Origin: JACDAN01 sp963827705 | GTDB taxonomy: Bacteria > Actinomycetota > Thermoleophilia > Gaiellales > Gaiellaceae | Length of the DNA stretch: 64,000 nt | Direction of reading: 5' to 3' | NCBI GenBank assembly: GCA_963827705.1 | Contig: CAWHBN010000005.1 | Span: 74,623-138,622, forward strand | Shown here: positions 27,613-36,571 of the stretch, piece by piece | How the letters are laid out: each line of letters starts with the position of its first letter | How positions within the stretch are numbered: position 1 is the stretch's first letter | Notes under the pieces: model-generated | Seen by the model: the letters and a program-made list of their open reading frames with translations, nothing else | What the model was told of the DNA's origin: nothing | The model's database searches: none | Position numbers and translations under genes: made by a program

Positions 27613-28768
27613 GTGGCCGCGAGCCCCAGCGCGGAGGACAACCGACGCGTTCTCATAGTCCTGCCCAACCTCAATCCCGGCGGCGCGGAGCGGCTGAACC
27701 TCGACCTCGTCGAGCCGCTCCGGAGCCACGGCATCGACGCCGACATCTTCTGCCTGCTCGATACGGGGATCCTGCGCGAGGAAGCCGAGGAGCGGCAGTT
27801 TCGGTTGTTTCGAGGCGGGCCCGATGTTCCCGGGCATCCGCGGGAGGGTGCAGGGCTACGTGGTCGGGGGCGTCCGGCTTGCCCGCATCGCAGGCGCTAC
27901 GACGTCCTGATCGCCGGGCATGGAGGCGATCACGCCGTTTGCCGTCCTCGCGGCTGCGGCGGTCTGCAGGCGACCGGCCGTCTCGCAGCTCCACTGCATG
28001 CCGAGAGCGCTCTACGAGCAGCTGGGCGCGAAGGGCCGCGTGTTCTCCGTCCTCACGCGCCTCTTCTACCGCCGCTTCAAGTGGAACACCGCCGTCACGG
28101 ACGCGGCGGGAGAGGAGCTCGCGAGTCTCGGGGTCCCGCGCTCGACGATCCGAACCGTGCCGAACGGGATCGACTTCGCCCGGATCGAGCAGCTGGCCGC
28201 CGAGGATCTACCCGGCCCTGACGACGACCTCCCGCTCGTCGTCGCAGCCGGCCGGCTGGCGCCGGAGAAGGGGTACGAGGTTCTGATCGAGGCGCACGGG
28301 CTCGCCCGGGCTCAGGTGCCGCACCGGCTGATGATCTTCGGGCAGGGGCCGGAGCGGGAGCGGCTCGAGGCGCTGATCCGCGAACTCGGCCTCGAGGACA
28401 CGGCCTCACTCGCGGGGTACGTCCCGAACCACTATCCATGGATGCGCCGCGCCTCCCTCCTCTGCCTCTCGTCGTACCACGAGGGCATGCCGCTCGTCCT
28501 GATCGAAGCCCTCTCGTTGGGGACTCCAGTGGTGGCGACCCGCTGCTCTGAAGGGGTCGCGGAGCTCCTGCGCGAGGGCGAGCTCGGGGCGCTCGTCGAG
28601 CCCGGCTCACCCCCTGCGCTCGCCGAGGGGATCGTTACCCATCTCGAGCGACCCGAGGAGATGCGTGCTCGCGCCGTCCGCGCCGGCGACAGCGCACGGG
28701 AGACGTGGTCGATCGAGACGTGCGCGGCGCGGCATGCCGAGATCATCGAGTCCGCAATGCGGCGCTAG
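27613..28768 (+). CDS. Glycosyltransferase family 4 protein (three frame breaks)
   Basis: This GT-B fold glycosyltransferase has the N-terminal NLNPGGAERLNLDLVEPL and C-terminal nucleotide-sugar domain segments VVAAGRLAPEKGYEVLIEA, FGQGPERERLEALI and SSYHEGMPLVLIEALSLGTP. Breaks lie near 27809 (one extra), 27893 (one missing) and 27917 (one extra). The GTG start follows TAGAGT at 27601, whose first three bases are the stop of the upstream gene. Target sugar and acceptor unknown. Confidence 0.8.
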
Positions 28769-28777
28769 AGTCGCGCC

Positions 28778-29864
28778 GTGGCCGCGAGCCCGGAGACCGA
28801 CCGGCGCGATGCGCTCGTCGAGCGCCTCTTCGAAGCAGTCCTCGGGTTCAACGACCTCCACGCCGTCTACCTCGGCGACCGGCTCGGGCTCTACGCCGCA
28901 CTCGCCGGCGGCGCGGTCGACCCCGCCGGAGGTCGCGGCTGCGGCGGGCTGCGACGAGCGCTACGTCCGCGAGTGGCTGGAGCACCAGGCGGTCGGCGGG
29001 ATCCTCGAGGTCGAGGACGTAGCCGCAGCACCCGACGAGCGCCGCTACCGGATCCCGGCCGGCCACGACGAGGTGCTGCTCGACCGCGACAGCGTCAACT
29101 ACATGGCGGCGTTCGCCCGGATGATGGTCGGGATGGCGCAGCCGCTCCCGCAGGTGCTCGAGGCCTTCCGGTCGGGCGAAGGAGTTCCCTACGCGGACTT
29201 CCCGCCTGACTTCGTCGAGGGGCAGGGCGACATGAACCGGACGCAGTTCGTCAACCTGCTCGCGACCGAGTGGCTGCCAGCGATGCCCGACGTGGACGAG
29301 CGGCTCCGCTCGGGATCGGCGCGGGTGGCGGACGTAGCCTGCGGGACCGGCTGGTCGAGCGTCGCGATCGCCAAGGCCTATCCGGACGCGCGCGTGGACG
29401 GATTCGACCTCGATCCGGCCTCGATCGCGCTCGCGCGCGAGGTCGCGCAGTCCGAGGGCGTGACCGATCGCGTCGACTTCCAGGTGCGCGATGCAGCCGA
29501 CCCGGAGCTCGCCGACCGCTACGACCTCGTGACGGTGTTCGAGGCGGTGCACGACATGGCCAAGCCGGTCGAGGCGCTGCACGCGATCCGCGGCCTGCTC
29601 GCCGATGGCGGCATCGCGCTGGTCGCAGACGAGAAGGTCGCCGACGAGTTCACGGCGCCCGGCGACGACGTCGAGCGCGTGATGTACGGCTGGTCGATCC
29701 TGCACTGCCTCCCTGTCGGGCGGGTCGAGCAGCCGTCGGCCGAGACCGGCACGGCGATGCGCGAGTCGACGTTCCGCCGCTACGCCGACGAGGCGGGCTT
29801 CGGGAAGGTCGAGGTCGTGCCGATCGAGCACGACTTCTGGCGCTTCTACCGGCTGGAGGCTTAG
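28778..29864 (+). CDS. SAM-dependent methyltransferase (one frame break)
   Basis: This class I methyltransferase has an N-terminal winged-helix dimerisation region (YLGDRLGLYAALAGG and GCDERYVREWLEHQ) and a C-terminal SAM fold with motif I VADVACGTGWSSVAIAKA and FDLDPASIALAREVA. It is about 361 residues after removing one base near 28925. The region around its start repeats that of the preceding glycosyltransferase. Substrate unknown. Confidence 0.82.
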
Positions 29865-31363
29865 GAGCCGAGATCGCGGGCGCGCGCGAGAAGCGCCGTC
29901 TCCGCAGCCGACTCCCGCTCCTGTGCCGTCTGGCTCCAGCTCTCATGCGCGGCCAGAGTCGCGTGAATCTCGTCGAGCATCTCGTCCATAGCGGCCTCCG
30001 ACGACGACCCCGCCTGCCGGCGGGCGGCGGCGCACGCCGCGGGATCGAGCGCGTCCCGAAGCGTCGCTTCGTCGATCTCGACTTGCTTACCGATCGCGGC
30101 CACGGACGCCGCAGCGAGGCGGTCCGGCGTCAACTGGGAAGACGGCTCGCCGGCTTCGACGAGGTCGCGGACCGCGCGCCCGACGATCTTGTGCGCACTG
30201 CGGTAGTCGATGTCTCCGGTCAGCGCGAGGACGTCGGCGACGTCGGCGGCGGTGACGAAGCTCTCGCGTGCGATCTGAGCGAAGCGCTCCGTCCGAAGCT
30301 CGATGCCGTCCAGCACGGACGCGGTCAACCGGGCGATCGCGACCGCCTCGTCGAGCGCTCGTGGAACGGTGCCGTTGAGCAGGTGGAAGTGATCCGTGCG
30401 CGCCGACCCGGTGTGCAGAGCGGCGAGCGCGCTCGCGACGTCGCCTGCGGCCTGACCCGCCTGCGTGCGTATCGCGGCGAGCGCGTAGGGATTCTTCTTC
30501 TGCGGCATCAGCGCGCTCGCGCGGCTGTGGGCGTCCGCGAGCTCGACCAGACCGAACTCCTGGCTGGCGTAGATCTCGAAATCCTGGCCGAGCTGGCTCT
30601 GGTGCGTCGCGGCGATCGCGAGGGTCGCAAGGAGCTCGAGGTACACGTCGGCCTGCCACGCCGCGTCCTTGGCGTGCTCGACGATTCCGTCGCAGCCGAG
30701 CAGCTCGGCGAGTCGCGCGCGATCGAGCGACCAGCGCGAGCCCGCACTCCCGCCGGCCCCCGCGACGCTCGCCCCGAGAGCCGCGTACGAGGCGCGCGCC
30801 CGGTCACCGTCGCGAAGCGCCGGGTAGGCGTACGCCAGGAGGAGGTGGCCGACGGTCGTCGGCTGTGCCGGCTGGAGGTAGGTGTAGTCGGTCGCGAGCG
30901 CGGTGCGCGTTGCGCCTGCGTGCCGGACGAGCGCCGCGGCCTGGTCGACGAGCGCGTCATGCAGCTCCCGCGCCCCTGCACGGGCCGTCAATCGGAGCGC
31001 GACGCGAAACGCCTCGCGTCGTGGACGGCCCGCGCTCAGCCAGCCGGCAGCAGCCCGGCCGACACGCCGCTCGAGCTCGGCCTCGCGCGCGTTGAACGCG
31101 TCGCCGAGAGACGGGTCCCACGGGAACTCGTCGCTGGGGATCGCGTGCAGCTCGAGCAGCCCCCGCAGAAGCGACTTCGCGTCCTCCCCCGCGAGGTCGC
31201 CGCCCTCGATCAGTGCGACGGCGTGCGCCAGATCTGCGAGCGACAACCCACGAGCGAGACGCGGGCCGTGGGCACTCTCGGCCGCATAGGCCGCCGCGAC
31301 GAGCTCGCCCGCAGCGCCGCCGCGCAGCCGCCCGCCCCGCCCCAGCTCCTCCGTCTCCGTCAC
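29861..31363 (-). CDS. Argininosuccinate lyase-like protein
   Basis: This 500-residue member of the fumarase/argininosuccinate lyase superfamily has the signature ASALMPQKKNPYALAAIR and the ArgH-like segment YLQPAQPTTVGHLLLAYAYP. A canonical ArgH N-terminus (WGGRF) is replaced by GRGGRLRGGAAG, and there are no other arg genes nearby, so the exact substrate is uncertain. The GTG at 31363 is 7 nt after TAGTGT, supporting a leaderless start. It is convergent with the methyltransferase, with overlapping stops. Confidence 0.82.
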   Translation of the reverse strand: MTETEELGRGGRLRGGAAGELVAAAYAAESAHGPRLARGLSLADLAHAVALIEGGDLAGEDAKSLLRGLLELHAIPSDEFPWDPSLGDAFNAREAELERRVGRAAAGWLSAGRPRREAFRVALRLTARAGARELHDALVDQAAALVRHAGATRTALATDYTYLQPAQPTTVGHLLLAYAYPALRDGDRARASYAALGASVAGAGGSAGSRWSLDRARLAELLGCDGIVEHAKDAAWQADVYLELLATLAIAATHQSQLGQDFEIYASQEFGLVELADAHSRASALMPQKKNPYALAAIRTQAGQAAGDVASALAALHTGSARTDHFHLLNGTVPRALDEAVAIARLTASVLDGIELRTERFAQIARESFVTAADVADVLALTGDIDYRSAHKIVGRAVRDLVEAGEPSSQLTPDRLAAASVAAIGKQVEIDEATLRDALDPAACAAARRQAGSSSEAAMDEMLDEIHATLAAHESWSQTAQERESAAETALLARARDLGS

Positions 31364-31410
31364 GACGGCGACACTAGACCCTCGACCACCGGGCCAGGCT
31401 AGGAGATGCG

Positions 31411-32004
31411 CTAAGCCGGGCGCTTCTCGGCGAGCTGCTCGAGCCGGCCGCGGATGTCGTCCGCGTCGCCGAGGTCGTCCAGGCGCGGGAGCACCGACAG
31501 GCTCTCGAGGCCGAACACGCGCTCGAAGAGCGGGGTCGTGCGATAGCGAACGGCTCCGCCTTCCTCTCGGCCGGCCTCGGCGATCAGCCCGCGCTCGACG
31601 AGCCCGGCGACCACCGAATCGGCGGCCACGCCGCGCAGTCGCGCGATCTCGGGGCGCGAGCACGGCCCGAGGTACGCGATGACGGCGAGGGTCTCCATCG
31701 CGGCCTGCGAGAGGCCGCGCTCGACCGGCCGCTCGAACATCCGGCCACAGGCCTCCGCCGCTTCGCGAGAGGCACGGAACGCCCAGCCGCCGGCGACCTG
31801 TTCGAGGACGATCCCGCTCCGGCCTTCCTGGAAGCGCTCGCCCAGCAGCCCGAGCGCCATCTCGACGCGCTCGCCGTCGTCGGCGGCGGCCTCTGCGAGC
31901 TCGGCGACCGAGAGCGGCTGCGAGGCGACGACCAACAACGCCTCGAGCGTGCGGGCAAGGCGGTCGAGCGGATTGGCTGCGACTAGGCGGAGCGGGCGGT
32001 CCAT
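31411..32004 (-). CDS. scpB: Segregation and condensation protein B
   Basis: ScpB pairs with ScpA and SMC in chromosome condensation. The 197-residue protein has two winged-helix domains, with LARTLEALLVVASQPLSVAE early and QAAMETLAVIAYLGPCSRPE in the second. AAAGGAA precedes the ATG at 32004. The gene begins inside the last codons of scpA, overlapping by 22 bp. Confidence 0.92.
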   Translation of the reverse strand: MDRPLRLVAANPLDRLARTLEALLVVASQPLSVAELAEAAADDGERVEMALGLLGERFQEGRSGIVLEQVAGGWAFRASREAAEACGRMFERPVERGLSQAAMETLAVIAYLGPCSRPEIARLRGVAADSVVAGLVERGLIAEAGREEGGAVRYRTTPLFERVFGLESLSVLPRLDDLGDADDIRGRLEQLAEKRPA

Positions 32005-32750
32005 GCAGGGTTCCTTTCCGTTTTCGTCTCGGCGTTCCTCTGTACGCGGATCGGGGCGAACGGCGCGGCCTGGGAGAGCTCGATCTCGCCGGCCTTGCGG
32101 AGCTCCAGCAGGGCCAGGAAGGCCACCGCCTGCTCGACGCGCGTCAAGTGGTGCACTTCCGTGTCGAAGTCGAAGCGGGCCCGGCGCGCGAGCAGCGACC
32201 TGAACCGGCCGAGGAACTGCTCCACCGGCGGGAACCGGAGCTCGAGGTGCGCCAGTGAGACAGCAGGCGGCTCCGCGGTCAGCGCCCGGAGAACCGTGGC
32301 CAGCTCGGCCGGGTCCTGAGGAGCCAGGCGGCGCTCGACCTTCGGCGCGAGCGGGGCAGGGCCGAGGCGGAAGTACCGGTCGCTCTCCTCGTCGAGCCGG
32401 TCGACGAGCCACGCCGCCGCCTCCTTGATGCGGCGGTACTCGGCCAGGCGACGGGCGAGCTCGGCCGCGGCCTCGGCCGGGTCGAGATCCTCGAGATCGG
32501 TCTCCTCGCCGGTGAGCAGCGCGCGGGCCTTCAGCTCCAGCAGCGCCGCGACCAGGACGAGGAACTCGCCGCAGGCGTCGAGGTCGAGCTCCTCGCGCTC
32601 GGCCAGCCGCTCGAGGAAGGCGAGCACGATGCCGGCGACGTCCACCTCGCCCAGGTCGAGCTCGTCCCGCAGGACGAGCGCGAGCAGCAGGTCGAAGGGA
32701 CCCTCGAACGCCTCGAGGTCGAGCTCGAGCTCGCGAACCGGCATCGCCAT
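31983..32750 (-). CDS. scpA: Segregation and condensation protein A
   Basis: ScpA is the kleisin subunit of the bacterial condensin. The 255-residue protein has the typical start LEAFEGPFDLLLALVLRDELDL and a C-terminal winged-helix segment with RVEQAVAFLALLELRKAGEIEL. The start codon lies one base from a MITE-like element, so that element probably forms the transcript's 5' region. Confidence 0.92.
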   Translation of the reverse strand: MAMPVRELELDLEAFEGPFDLLLALVLRDELDLGEVDVAGIVLAFLERLAEREELDLDACGEFLVLVAALLELKARALLTGEETDLEDLDPAEAAAELARRLAEYRRIKEAAAWLVDRLDEESDRYFRLGPAPLAPKVERRLAPQDPAELATVLRALTAEPPAVSLAHLELRFPPVEQFLGRFRSLLARRARFDFDTEVHHLTRVEQAVAFLALLELRKAGEIELSQAAPFAPIRVQRNAETKTERNPAWTARSA

Positions 32751-32751
32751 C

Positions 32752-32918
32752 AGTGACCCTGCCGGTGGCCGAACCGGGTTGCTGGCGTGCGAGCAGCAAG
32801 CGAGGCAAGGACGCAGGGAGCGTTCGTAGCCGAAGTGCTACGGGCGCGACTGAGGACGCCGCATCGCGCAGTCTGATCGCGCGTCAGCGGCCCGGATGAG
32901 GCTGCCGGGAGGGTCACT
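32752..32918. repeat. MITE-like element with terminal inverted repeats between scpA and lgt
   Basis: The 167-bp segment has 19-bp terminal inverted repeats matching at 16 positions; the outer nine bases AGTGACCCT are exact. Flanking ATC on both sides could be a 3-bp target duplication. Inside is a hairpin (CGTAGC 32825-32830 with GCTACG 32837-32842) between two copies of AGGACGC. No coding capacity is seen. Confidence 0.45.
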
Positions 32919-32930
32919 ATCCGCCGGACG

Positions 32931-33827
32931 CTAGCGGGGAGGTCGGACGCGGCCCTTCGGGATCGCCATCGCCGGCGCGTCCTTCGGTGCCTGACGCGAC
33001 GGCTCGCGCCGAAGCCGGCGAGGCCGGCCCCGGAGCAGCTGCCAGTAGACGAAGAACGCGGTGGCCAGGATGAAGACGACGATCGAGACCCAGGCGTTCA
33101 GGCGCAGCGGGCCGAGCTCGTGCGACGGGTCGATCCGCAGCAGCTCCTCGAAGAAGCGGCCGAACGTGTAGAGCATGACGTAGAGGGCGAACAGCGCCGG
33201 CGGTCTGAAGCGGATGAAACGGTCGAGGACGAGCAGCAGGATTCCCGCCGCAGTCACGTACAGGAACTCGTAGAGGAACGTCGGGTGGAAGGTCTCGGAG
33301 GTCGCGTACTGGAACGGACGGTTCTCGGGGTCGATCTCGAGGCCCCACGGCCGGTCGGTCGGCTTGCCGAAGAGCTCCTGGTTCCACCAGTTGCCGAACC
33401 GGCCGACCCCGTGCGCGAACATCAGGCCGGGCGCGGCCGCGTCCATGAGGACGAGCGGGTTCTTCCCGGCGCGCTTGCAGATGTAGGCGCCGACGAGCGC
33501 CCCGAGCAGGATCCCACCCCAGACCCCGAGCCCACCCTTCCAGACCATGAAGACGCCTTGCCACTTCGGGTCGGGCACCTCCGACCAGCTCGTGATCACG
33601 TGGTAGGCGCGCGCGCCGACGATCCCGGCGGCGACGGCCCAGACCGCGATGCGGAGCAGGAGATCCCAGTCGCCGCCCTCCGGATTCTTCGTCCAGCGCA
33701 GGCCGGTCACCACGATGCAGACCGCGATCGCGAGCAGCAGCATCAGCCCGTACATGTGGATGTCGAGCGGGCCGACCTCGAAGAAGCCGCTCGACGGCGA
33801 GGGGATCGAAGCGATCACGGGCGGCAT
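32931..33827 (-). CDS. lgt: Prolipoprotein diacylglyceryl transferase
   Basis: Lgt transfers diacylglycerol to lipoprotein cysteines in the membrane. The 298-residue protein has several hydrophobic segments, the Lgt signature GRFGNWWNQELFG, and YTFGRFFEELLRIDP. The ATG at 33827 is preferred; a GTG three codons on is possible, and the longer start at 33866 would lie inside a perfect palindrome. The C-terminus is basic and probably cytoplasmic. Confidence 0.93.
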   Translation of the reverse strand: MPPVIASIPSPSSGFFEVGPLDIHMYGLMLLLAIAVCIVVTGLRWTKNPEGGDWDLLLRIAVWAVAAGIVGARAYHVITSWSEVPDPKWQGVFMVWKGGLGVWGGILLGALVGAYICKRAGKNPLVLMDAAAPGLMFAHGVGRFGNWWNQELFGKPTDRPWGLEIDPENRPFQYATSETFHPTFLYEFLYVTAAGILLLVLDRFIRFRPPALFALYVMLYTFGRFFEELLRIDPSHELGPLRLNAWVSIVVFILATAFFVYWQLLRGRPRRLRREPSRQAPKDAPAMAIPKGRVRPPR

Positions 33828-33849
33828 TCTGCCCGTCCGCGCCGGACGG

Positions 33850-33872
33850 GTCCGAGTGACTGTCACTCGGAC
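33850..33872. repeat. Palindrome upstream of lgt (first of two)
   Basis: Perfect 11-bp arms, GTCCGAGTGAC and its complement, surround a single T at 33861. It shares the AGTGACTGTCACT core with the palindrome 102 bp away. Confidence 0.75.
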
Positions 33873-33951
33873 GTGGCGCCAAGGGCCAGTGCCCGAGCCC
33901 GCGACTACGGGCCGGGCGCCTTCTGCGCCGAGCCTGGTCTACACGGGACGC

Positions 33952-33974
33952 GTCCCAGTGACTGTCACTGGGAC
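33952..33974. repeat. Palindrome upstream of lgt (second of two)
   Basis: Perfect 11-bp arms, GTCCCAGTGAC and its complement, surround a T at 33963. The left arm also belongs to a second palindrome, GGGACGCGTCCC (33945-33956), so two alternative hairpins compete. Confidence 0.75.
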
Positions 33975-33983
33975 ATGTCTGCG

Positions 33984-34187
33984 CTAGAGCAAGATTTTGG
34001 TTGCGAGCTCGGGGGGACAGCCCTGGTCGAGCAGCTCGATGGCACGATGCAGATCGATGTCGTGGCGTGCCGCCAGCCGCCCGGCAGCGCGCGTCCCGTA
34101 CCCTGCCCGCTCCAGCTCCTCGGCACGCCAGCGCACGATCTTCTCGTGCTCTGTGCCCTCGAGGACTTGGACTTCGGTCTGGGCCAT
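33984..34187 (-). CDS. Small conserved hypothetical protein
   Basis: This 67-residue soluble protein begins MAQTEVQVLEGTEHEKIVR, with a middle containing ERAGYGTRAAGRLAARHDID. It has the look of a short helical protein; no catalytic motif or domain is recognised. The ATG at 34187 is chosen by composition over an upstream in-frame start. Function unknown. Confidence 0.6.
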   Translation of the reverse strand: MAQTEVQVLEGTEHEKIVRWRAEELERAGYGTRAAGRLAARHDIDLHRAIELLDQGCPPELATKILL

Positions 34188-34283
34188 TCTGCAGTGCCTC
34201 CGGTCGTCGCCTACCCGCACATCGTCGGCGCTTCGCGTGGCCCCGCTCTCCCCCTTTTTGGGGAGTTGTGGTTAAGAAAGAGC

Positions 34284-34307
34284 GCGGGCGGCCCGAAAGC
34301 CGCCCGC
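34284..34307 (-). terminator. Terminator after the YtkA-like gene
   Basis: A perfect 9-bp GC stem (GCGGGCGGC with GCCGCCCGC) has a 6-nt loop, followed on the minus strand by a T-rich stretch (GCTCTTTCTTAACC). It lies 14 bp beyond the stop at 34321. Confidence 0.75.
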
Positions 34308-34320
34308 GGTGGAAAGAGCG

Positions 34321-34821
34321 CTAGCTCGCAGGCGCCGGCGCGCGAACCCGCACGCGACGCGAGAGCCAGTACAAGAACACGATCGCGACGAGCGCCAGGC
34401 CGACGATCGCGATGATCCCGAAGGCGGGCAGGCTTCCCCCGCCGCCGGTCCCGATGTCGACGGATCCGAACGTGTGGGTCTTCGCGCCGCCGTACTGCGA
34501 GAAGCCGTCGTACACCTCGTACGACCACTTGCCCGCACTCGGGAAGACGACCTTTGCGACATAGACGCCGGCCTCGTCCGTCGGCTTGGCGTCGAACGTT
34601 TTCGCCTCGCCCGTCGACGCGTTCCGGATCGTCACGGTCGGGCTGACGCCGGACAGGGGGGTCTCGCCGTGCTGGAGGATGTTCACCTGCGCGTTCCAGG
34701 TGTCCCCCGCCCCGACGCCGCCGTCGGGCGGCGAGAGACCCGCCGTCGCCCAGCCTCCGGCGAGCGCGCTCGAGGGCGCGGCCAGGGCGAGAAGCGCGAG
34801 CGGGATGAGCAGTCTCTTCAT
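34321..34821 (-). CDS. Secreted or membrane-anchored YtkA/FixH-like domain protein
   Basis: The protein has 166 residues. An N-terminal signal peptide (MKRLLIPLALLALAAPSSAL) is followed by an Ig-like domain resembling YtkA/FixH-type proteins. A C-terminal transmembrane helix (FGIIAIVGLALVAIVFLYWL) has a basic tail, so the domain is exposed outside the cell. GAGGAGG lies upstream of the ATG at 34821. Role unknown; copper-related functions have been suggested for relatives. Confidence 0.7.
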   Translation of the reverse strand: MKRLLIPLALLALAAPSSALAGGWATAGLSPPDGGVGAGDTWNAQVNILQHGETPLSGVSPTVTIRNASTGEAKTFDAKPTDEAGVYVAKVVFPSAGKWSYEVYDGFSQYGGAKTHTFGSVDIGTGGGGSLPAFGIIAIVGLALVAIVFLYWLSRRVRVRAPAPAS

Positions 34822-34878
34822 GCGCAACAACCTCCTCGTAGTTGTCCGTCCTACACCGGCCGCGGCCGGCGCGTTCCG

Positions 34879-35599
34879 TCAGCGCATCGAGCGAGCAATC
34901 CGCAGAGCCTCGTCTTTCGAGATCTCGGCCTCCATGCCGCAGGGTCACGCCGTCGATCTCGTACACGAGCGCGTTGCCGACCAGCCTGAAGGGCTCCTCG
35001 CGGGCGGTGCTCGGGTAGAAGATCGCGTGCTTCTCGCCGTAGAGCCAAACACCGGCGTACCCGGGCTCCACGACGATGAGCTCCTGCTCGGTGACGTTCA
35101 GGTTCACGATTTTCTCGATCGCCCCGCGGGCGTCGGCCTGGGTGATCAGGAGCTTCGGCTTCTCCTCCGACCCGTACAGGAACGCGACCTGGCGCGACTG
35201 GTCGTTGAAATAGACCTTCGGCGGGTCGTCGAGCCCCTCGACCGTCGGCACCCGGACGCGGAAGCCCGCGCGCTCGCGCGCCTCCTCGAGGCTCATCTGC
35301 TCGCCGAGCCCGAGGTCGCCGGTTGCCTGCTCCACGGGCGGGAGTTCGTCGACGTACCGGATGGTCACGTTGCCGATCCCGAGCCAGTCCTTGATCGTGC
35401 TGCGCGCCTGCGGGACGGCCAGGACGGCGCCGACGACGACTGCGAGGACGGCCAGCGCGACGACAAGCACTCGGCGGGAAAACAGCGACGGCCGGCGTCC
35501 CTCGGCCAGCCGAGCCCGCACCGCGCCGGTCAGGTCCGGAGCAGCCGGGACCTCGAGGTTCTGGCCGACGGCGAGGAGTGCGCGCTCGAGCTCAGTCAT
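34879..35599 (-). CDS. Probable anti-sigma factor or sigma-linked membrane protein (one frame break)
   Basis: This is a single-pass membrane protein of about 239 residues. A cytoplasmic N-terminal part is followed by the helix VLVVALAVLAVVVGAVLAVP and an extracytoplasmic domain resembling DUF4367-type proteins. One extra base at 34936 separates the main body from MEAEISKDEALRIARSMR. The start overlaps the sigma factor stop by eight bases, the usual arrangement for a cognate anti-sigma factor. No zinc-binding HxxxCxxC motif is seen. Confidence 0.75.
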
Positions 35600-36167
35600 C
35601 GCCCAGCTCCTCCCTGAGACGGTCGAGCCCGCGCGAGAGCCTCGACTTGACCGTTCCCTTCCGGAGCCCCAGCGTCTCGGCGGTCTCCTCCTCGCTCAGC
35701 TCGAGGAAGTAGCGGCATGCGACGACCTCGCGCTGCTCCTCCGGCAGGGCGTTCACGGCGGCGAGCAGAGTCTCCTGCTGCTCGCTCGCGATGAGGTTGG
35801 CCTCGGGGGACGGGGCCGCGCCCCCCGAGAGCGGGTCCGCCGCGGCGCGCAGCGCGAGATGCGTGCGCCGGCCGGTCGAGCGGCGTCTGTTCCGAGCCTC
35901 GTTGGCGACGATCCGCAGGAGCCAGGGGCGAAGCTCCGCGCCGCTCCGGAAGCGGCCGAGCGCGTAGTAGGCCTTCACGAAGGCGTCCTGCGCCGCGTCC
36001 TCTGCCTCGGCCGCGCTGCCGGTGAGCAGGTAGGCGGTGCGGAAGGCGATGCCCTGGTATGCGTGCACGAGGTCTCCGTAGGCGTCCTGGTCGCCGCGCT
36101 TTGCCCGTTCGACGAGCTCCGCTTCTGTCAGTGGTCGGCCCACCACCGCCCCTTCTACACCGGCCAT
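35592..36167 (-). CDS. ECF RNA polymerase sigma factor
   Basis: The 191-residue sigma-70 family protein has region 2 (YLLTGSAAEAEDAAQDAFVK and RPWLLRIVANEARNRRR) and region 4 (LPEEQREVVACRYFLELSEE and GTVKSRLSRGLDRLRE). It probably activates a small regulon including its own operon. The exact start is uncertain; the ATG at 36167 includes a short extra N-terminus. Confidence 0.92.
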   Translation of the reverse strand: MAGVEGAVVGRPLTEAELVERAKRGDQDAYGDLVHAYQGIAFRTAYLLTGSAAEAEDAAQDAFVKAYYALGRFRSGAELRPWLLRIVANEARNRRRSTGRRTHLALRAAADPLSGGAAPSPEANLIASEQQETLLAAVNALPEEQREVVACRYFLELSEEETAETLGLRKGTVKSRLSRGLDRLREELGDD

Positions 36168-36180
36168 GGGCGGGGGGTTC

Positions 36181-36561
36181 CTACTCCGCGGTTCGCTGGC
36201 CGAACGCGAGGATGTAGCCGTTGGGATCCTGGACGCGGATCTCGAGCATCCCCCACGGCCGCTCGATCGGCTCGTGGAGAAGATCGGCGCCGCGGGCCAC
36301 GAACTCCTCGTGCAGGGCTGCCACGTCGTCCACCCAGAGGTAGACGTCGAAGAGATCCGGCTGGACGACCTCGCTGTTCGGTCTCGGCTGCTCGCCCTGG
36401 TTGAAGTGGATGTGGCACTCGTCCCGCTGCGCGTAGCCGTACGCGGCCGGGTTGGGCTCCCACTCTCGGGTCTCGAAGCCCAGCTTGTCGCGGTAGTGCT
36501 CGAGCGTCTCGAGGACCTCCGGGACGATCAGCACCGGCGCGAGGCCTTGGATGGTCGCCAT
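36181..36561 (-). CDS. Glyoxalase / VOC family protein
   Basis: This 126-residue VOC-fold protein has metal-site-like residues in RDECHIHFNQGE and GMLEIRVQDPNGYILAFGQ. The ATG at 36561 is 7 nt after TAGGAT, so probably leaderless. Substrate unknown. Its frame is intact, unlike the VOC gene at 26353. Confidence 0.8.
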   Translation of the reverse strand: MATIQGLAPVLIVPEVLETLEHYRDKLGFETREWEPNPAAYGYAQRDECHIHFNQGEQPRPNSEVVQPDLFDVYLWVDDVAALHEEFVARGADLLHEPIERPWGMLEIRVQDPNGYILAFGQRTAE

Positions 36562-36571
36562 GTGGGCGATC

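Noticed and set aside
34247..34264. CTCCCC-CTTTTT-GGGGAG hairpin as a terminator
   Set aside because: A short stem with the T run in the loop rather than after it; the nearby GC stem at 34284-34307 fits better.
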